This document shows, piece by piece, positions 59,125 to 64,000 of a stretch of 64,000 nt of DNA; within the stretch, counting starts at the first letter, position 1, and each line of letters begins with the position of its first letter. Location of the stretch: assembly GCF_030272615.1 (NCBI RefSeq), contig NC_081412.1:693602083-693666082 (forward strand), in the 5' to 3' direction. The notes under the pieces are model-generated. The model did not search any database. It saw only the letters and a list, made by a program, of their open reading frames with translations, and was not told the origin of the DNA. The position numbers and the translations under genes were made by a program. Source of the DNA: Cryptomeria japonica (Eukaryota > Streptophyta > Pinopsida > Cupressales > Cupressaceae).

Positions 59125-60981
59125 GAATCTGAAGATGCAAGCAAATTTTAGATTGTCAAGAGTAAAAAGGTAAATGTACATAGTGTTGACAATATTTGTA
59201 CTAATCTGAAGCAATATGGTGGATTTGGAGCATTCAGATATGTTAAGTATGAATCCAGATCTGTTGATGAAAAGAGACAAATAGAAGAAGCTGTCACCTA
59301 CACACTTCTGAAATTCTGATTGGTCCCATTGGAAGTATCCAAGTCTCTTCCAAATGAATTATATTTGCATATTGATAACAGGTGGAAGTATGTCATGGAC
59401 TTAGAGAAACAAATGAGAGAAAGAAGTCTGGTACATCTTTTTCCAGACATGTCGGTAGATGAGATCACTAAACATCTAAAAAATTGTAACACAAACTTCC
59501 TAGTCAAGCAAAGAGCCTTGAAATTGAAGAATGGCCTTTACTTGGATGTAGAGAATGAGACCAAAGAAAAATGGCAGGAAATCTTTCGAATCAAGAATGC
59601 TGGTGAGCAAGCTAAAGTTGAAATAGTTGATGTCACCAAGCAAGATCCTGATATCACCGAGCAAGACCCTACTAACACTATACAAGTTGATGAGGATATC
59701 ATGGACACCGAAGCACCTGAATAGGAAATGATAGAAGGGAATGCATATGCCAAACTAGTATCCAATGAGTTACTTTTGGAACAAGTTCAGCCCTATCCTC
59801 CGATCACTCAACCTGCTTCAACTAAGGCCCCTCAAGATACTGAGAAAGGAACAAAGGGTCACAAGTCTACAAAAGGAGAAACTACTTCTTAGGCCACCGG
59901 GGAATAGTCTTCTCAAGCTCTTTCTAGCATTGAAAATGTTACATCTGAGACCCCAAGCACAGAAGCACTAAAGGACACAACAAAGGCTACATCAGAGGTT
60001 TGAGAAATTGATAAAAGTGTTCCCCCTATCGAGCAACCTACTGAGGGTCAACAACCATCACAAGCCATTGTATTAGTTCAACCAGTGAAAGGTAAAGAAA
60101 AGAAAATGAAAAAGCATAGTTTCAAATTAGATTTGTCAAAACCAATAGTGTTGCCGAATGTAGACATTTCCAAATTAAAAGGGCAAGCACTAATTGAATT
60201 CAGTGAACTATGCAAAGCAAAAGTAGAACATGAGAAGCAAATGGCTATTCAAAAGAAAAACAAAGTACTTTAGAAGGTGAAAGCACTATTAATAGATATG
60301 CTACCTGAAGCTACGGTGACAAAAGATGCAGCCATCCACATTCAATTGGATGAACTCTTAACTAAAATAGAGAAATCTGGAGTAGACACATCTGAATATT
60401 TGAGAAAGTTAAAGGACAAAGAGCTCACTGCTAAAATGATTGAAGAGGTACAGAAGGCTATTGCTATTGGCAAAGTAACACTTGTCAAATTTATTGCTGA
60501 GTTGTCCCCTCAACTCAAGCACATTCTTTACTTATTTCAGAAAATCTGTACATTTTCTTTATTCATTAAAGATATAAAAAATAAAACAGAAGTGATTGAG
60601 AAAGAGATCACCGATCTCTCAAATAAGTTGACCACTGAGCCAAATTCTATTCAGTATTTTTATACAAAGTTACAAAAGCTCATGGCTCAACAATTGGAAC
60701 TCAGGAATGGAGAGCACAAGATAAGGATGGACATAATGACTCTTCATACATTATTCATTCCTCATCTTTCATCCATCCAAGAATAGATCAACAAAGCTAC
60801 CTCCCTATCCACTCAGCAAGAGGGAAGCACCTTAGATGGACTAATTTCATTGCTAGCTTACATTATAGCTCACAATTCACTCATGGACAGTGTCAAGGAT
60901 GCCCTCTCTACCTCTCTCACCAGTGCAAAGACAAAGTATAAATCCATTTTTGACTAGTTGCCACCACCGAATGGTAACTAA
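59125..60981 (+). pseudogene. Family-3 ORF, 3' part with C-terminal coiled coil
   Basis: Continues the frame from 43120 after the Tat TSD. Stops lie near 59158, 59317, 59722, 59890, 59905, 60001, 60271, 60784 and 60955; the natural end is TAA at 60979-60981. The first half is Thr/Gln/Pro-rich; a block around KKHSFKLDLSKPIVLP and a coiled coil (60277-60786) follow. It ends with HTLFIPHLSSIQ near 60745-60780, comparable to SPRLDYLASL and LLPRLQILQK in the other families. Including the 5' part the ORF would be about 1,130 codons, close to ORF2 of family 1. Function unknown. Confidence 0.7.
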
Positions 60982-61293
60982 ATTTTGAGTATAGCATCAA
61001 AGTATCAAAGGAGGAGTGTAGTATACATTGGGAGTATACCGAGAAGAATAGAGTATTCAAATGCACAACTAATTTTGATAGGGAAGTAGTGAACTGAGTA
61101 GTTATCACAGAACATTGATCACCAAGCATACAAAATCAAAGTTTTGTATAGTATATTGATAAGGGCAGTATATTTGAAACATACCATTTTGTTGACTAAT
61201 GTATATAATGTCTGTTTAGTCAAATTTTGTAAGTATATAGATTTTTGAGTTATGACTTTGAAAGTAGTTTTGTCAAAAATATCAACTAATGTC

Positions 61294-61305
61294 AAAAAGG
61301 GAGAT
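61294..61305 (+). promoter_or_regulatory. Polypurine tract of family 3
   Basis: AAAAAGGGAGAT directly before TGTTACTACA. It is a diverged version of the tract in families 1 and 2. Confidence 0.75.
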
Positions 61306-62504
61306 TGTTACTACATATTAAGTTGCCATTAGTTTTATATCCAAAGTCATTCTATATACTCTAGTCAGTTGCTACTACCGAAATATTCAGTCAGTAAGCA
61401 CAATGCAGTCGGTTATAGAAGGAAGCAGTCATAGAGCCTAGTATAAACCGAGCTATCTACCGAGTAACATTCTATGTCTACTGAGTTGTAATAATGATAC
61501 ACTGAGTTGATATACATCAAGTGAAATGTTTTACCAGATTCATTGAACCTAGACACATGTGTGGAAATGTGTTACAAGATCGAGGAACAAAGAACCATTA
61601 TCACATTAAAAATTGCACTTAAGGACTGTGTATGATTTTGAGTTCATCTATCCAATGAAATATTTTTTATGGTTATTCATTCAATAAATTAAGTTTGTAA
61701 GATCGAAGCAATGAACCAGATCACTGCCATAAGAGATCTATTTATACAGCATGGATTGGGATCAGATAGATATATAGAGGTATGTGTGTATGAGTGTGAA
61801 GACAAACATATGTGAAAAGAAAAATCATGGGAAAGCCCTGAGTGTTATGACTATTACAAAGACATAGAGGTCATCAAGAAGGATTTCAGAGAATAGTCAA
61901 AGAACAAAGTAAACAGAAGGGTTTACCTAGTTACTTTATGGGTTACCGAGGTATGCTCTAAGCAAGGTAATCTCATTTTGAGCACATAGAATCTGCTATA
62001 ACATTCTAGATGTAAAGTTGTAGATATTTGTAAAGATTTTATTGTAATATTTTGAAGTTGTAAGAGAAACCTTTAACAGGGTAAAATACTCTAACAAAGT
62101 CTATAAATTGGAAAGCCTTTAACTAGGTCCAGCATTTTAGAATAAGTGTTGTAAAATCCTTTAGCAAGGTAGATCTAATGATCTTGATACTCCTAAAAGG
62201 GTAAGCTATCAAAATTAGCTAAACATGTAGCTCTAACCAAGCACTCTTTATTATTGCAGTAGTGAAGTTGTGGGTGCCATCCCCACTGTAGTTTTTCTCT
62301 CTAACCAAGAGTTTCTGCATAACCAAAATATATGTGTTATGGAGTGAATCATGTATGATTGTTATTTATTTGTTTTAGCTTTATGTTATGTTACAACATT
62401 TTTTGGTTTATGTATAACAGTAAAGATATTGTTGAAGAAAAGTTTTGAAGTACTGATTCACCCCTCCCCTCTTAGTACATTAGCTTTCCATATTCGGCCT
62501 AACA
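61306..62504 (+). mobile_element. 3' LTR of family-3 element
   Basis: TGTTACTACA to GGCCTAACA. It carries five degenerate CCTTTAACAAGGT motifs (62070, 62089, 62116, 62158, 62190) and a diverged GTTTTTCTC...GAGTTTC block at 62289-62315 before TGTGTTATGG. Confidence 0.75.
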
Positions 62505-64000
62505 AATTCTATATTACTCTTCAAAGAGATTACAATAAAAAAGAATTTCCTCAACCTTGCATGAATTCGACAACATTTGTGTACCTATAAAACAAACTTA
62601 CTTTTCTCCAACTCAACCCCTCAATATATAGACCCTTGGGGGCTCAATTTACCACCATAAAATATTAACATGAGCCAAAACAAGGTTCTGAAAAACCATG
62701 GTAAAATTCCATTCAACCCCTACATTCCAAACATAGCCTCTTACATGGCATTATACCTTCTTACAAGTTGTCATAATAATCCCCCAAATATAGGAGATAA
62801 TCTTACATGCATCATAGACTATTAATAACAAATCTAAGGATGCTCTTATGTGTGTCATAATAACTTATTTCCACATCCAAAATGATTCACCTACTTTTAG
62901 CCCTTATAGTTGTCATAGAATCTGTCATAACATCCCTAAAAATAGGCCTTACATATTATACCACTCGATGGGCAATTTTGTCAACTAAAAACTTGATTTT
63001 TAAGGCACCGACATGTGGCAAAAGTGCCAACTAATAAAACCCATGCCCCTTATGTTAGAGCATAATTATTTAATTACATAAATGTCAAATAACCATGGGA
63101 AAATGTGAAATAATAATAAATACATAATTTTGGAATTGCTAAGATTGAGACACTTTAATTCCCAACATGTTTGAAGGTTGAAAACCTTCAAATTTAGGTA
63201 GTTTCCAAAAATGGAAATAAAGGGACATCCCTTTTACAAAAACTTCCAAAAATTAAAAAAAAGGACCTTTTGTTATCATTGTTTTAAAAATGGATGTTCT
63301 CAATCTATAATTGGCTAAATTTTTGAAAATTTTGAGTCTGATATTGCCCTTGTTGCTTCAAAACTGCTTTAAGTCCAAAGGGGTTTAGGGTTTAGGTTGT
63401 AATCGCTTTAATGTCTGATAAAAACCCTTTTTGCTTCTAATTCTGTGTTACTTTATTCACTTAAGTGATGGGTCCATTTATCATAAAAGTGTTCCCCCCT
63501 TGTCATTTACCTAGGCAGTCCCTTTTAAATTTTAAATTTTTGTTTGCTTTTAATGTGCCTTTTCTAATGTTCGTTAGGCCTTATAAGCATCATGCAACTT
63601 TCTGTTGATCTGATGGCCCATGTTGATTCGCGACCAAAAAGTGCTTGAAAGTTAGCTTCCACAAAGTAGCAAAAGGAAAAAGTGGACCCGACATATACGT
63701 TTAGACTGAAGCTAAACACCGATCAAGTTTCATCTGATTGAATGGACGACATGGTTTCGGGAGACCAAGCTGAACGTATTTTAACCTTCATGAAATGGTG
63801 AAAGGTTTTGGTGTGTTCCCTGGGACAAGCGATCTTCTTTGGGTTAAAGAATGATCGGGTTGGAAAGAGATCAACAAATTGCATTGATTTACGATCAAGA
63901 GATGCACGAGTTCTACCTTCAGCGAAATAGTGAAAAGGTGGCAGGTCCTGCTAAAGTTGGTAGTGAAATGTGGTAGGTCCAGCTGGCAATGACAGAGCAA
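62505..64000. other. Unassigned repeat-like sequence to the window end
   Basis: A minus-strand TATA-like box (CTATATATTG) lies near 62620-62632, so the flank may be part of another LTR into which family 3 inserted. 63330-63560 is Pol II-transcript-like (pyrimidine-rich) but has no ORF. The short minus-strand ORF at the right edge shows no family features. Confidence 0.4.

Larger units (their letters stand above)
41152..62504 (+). mobile_element. Non-autonomous LTR element, family 3, split by a 16-kb Tat insertion
   Basis: Pieces 41152-43120 and 59125-62504 join at the Tat TSD (ACACC) with the reading frame preserved. It has a leader, a long ORF, one purine tract (61294-61305) and a 3' LTR (61306-62504). 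The 5' LTR and any Gag ORF are missing; the left border is the end of the family-2 LTR at 41151. Right flank after the LTR is AATTC. Confidence 0.75.

Overview
The window is plant nuclear DNA made almost entirely of LTR retrotransposons, often nested in one another. I found no convincing host gene. The long LTRs, Tat-type Ty3/gypsy elements with long untranslated leaders, Sirevirus-like Ty1/copia signals and AT-rich relics between elements fit a large-genome seed plant. A conifer or other gymnosperm is my best guess, but nothing here proves the species.

Layout. 1-978: minus-strand LTR of a gypsy-like family, cut by the window edge. 979-2845: 5' part of a minus-strand Tat-like element (LTR, degenerate primer site, leader with 21-bp tandem repeats). 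It sits inside the 5' LTR of a large plus-strand element without recognisable genes (2846-12566, LTRs of up to 3.7 kb). 12567-17046: AT-rich relics with a tRNA-Glu-like fragment and a 750-bp foldback element. 17052-18267: solo LTR with a perfect TSD. 20731-27306: non-autonomous LTR element (family 1) with a headless Gag (coiled coil plus four zinc knuckles) and a roughly 1,070-codon second ORF of unknown function. 27884-35003: complete but decayed minus-strand Ty1/copia element with TSD ATTAG. 37570-41151: 5'-truncated relative (family 2) with a Lys/Glu-rich helix. 41152-62504: third relative (family 3), whose ORF is split at 43120/59125 by a 16-kb minus-strand Tat element (43121-59119, TSD ACACC). 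62505-64000: unassigned repeat DNA.

The most interesting signal is a set of three divergent non-autonomous elements. Each carries, instead of gag-pol, one long ORF of the same layout: an N-terminal conserved block, a low-complexity middle and a C-terminal coiled coil ending just before the polypurine tract. Families 1 and 2 share with the autonomous copia element a 33-nt identical block around the polypurine tract and LTR start, a triple polypurine-tract arrangement and a conserved LTR motif. I infer that copia enzymes mobilise them in trans.

Almost every reading frame is broken. In the large Tat element every in-frame stop I traced but one is explained by a single C-to-T or G-to-A transition, mostly at CAG or CGA codons, yet its two LTRs differ by only about a dozen substitutions. 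All names come from motifs read by eye; no database search was possible.
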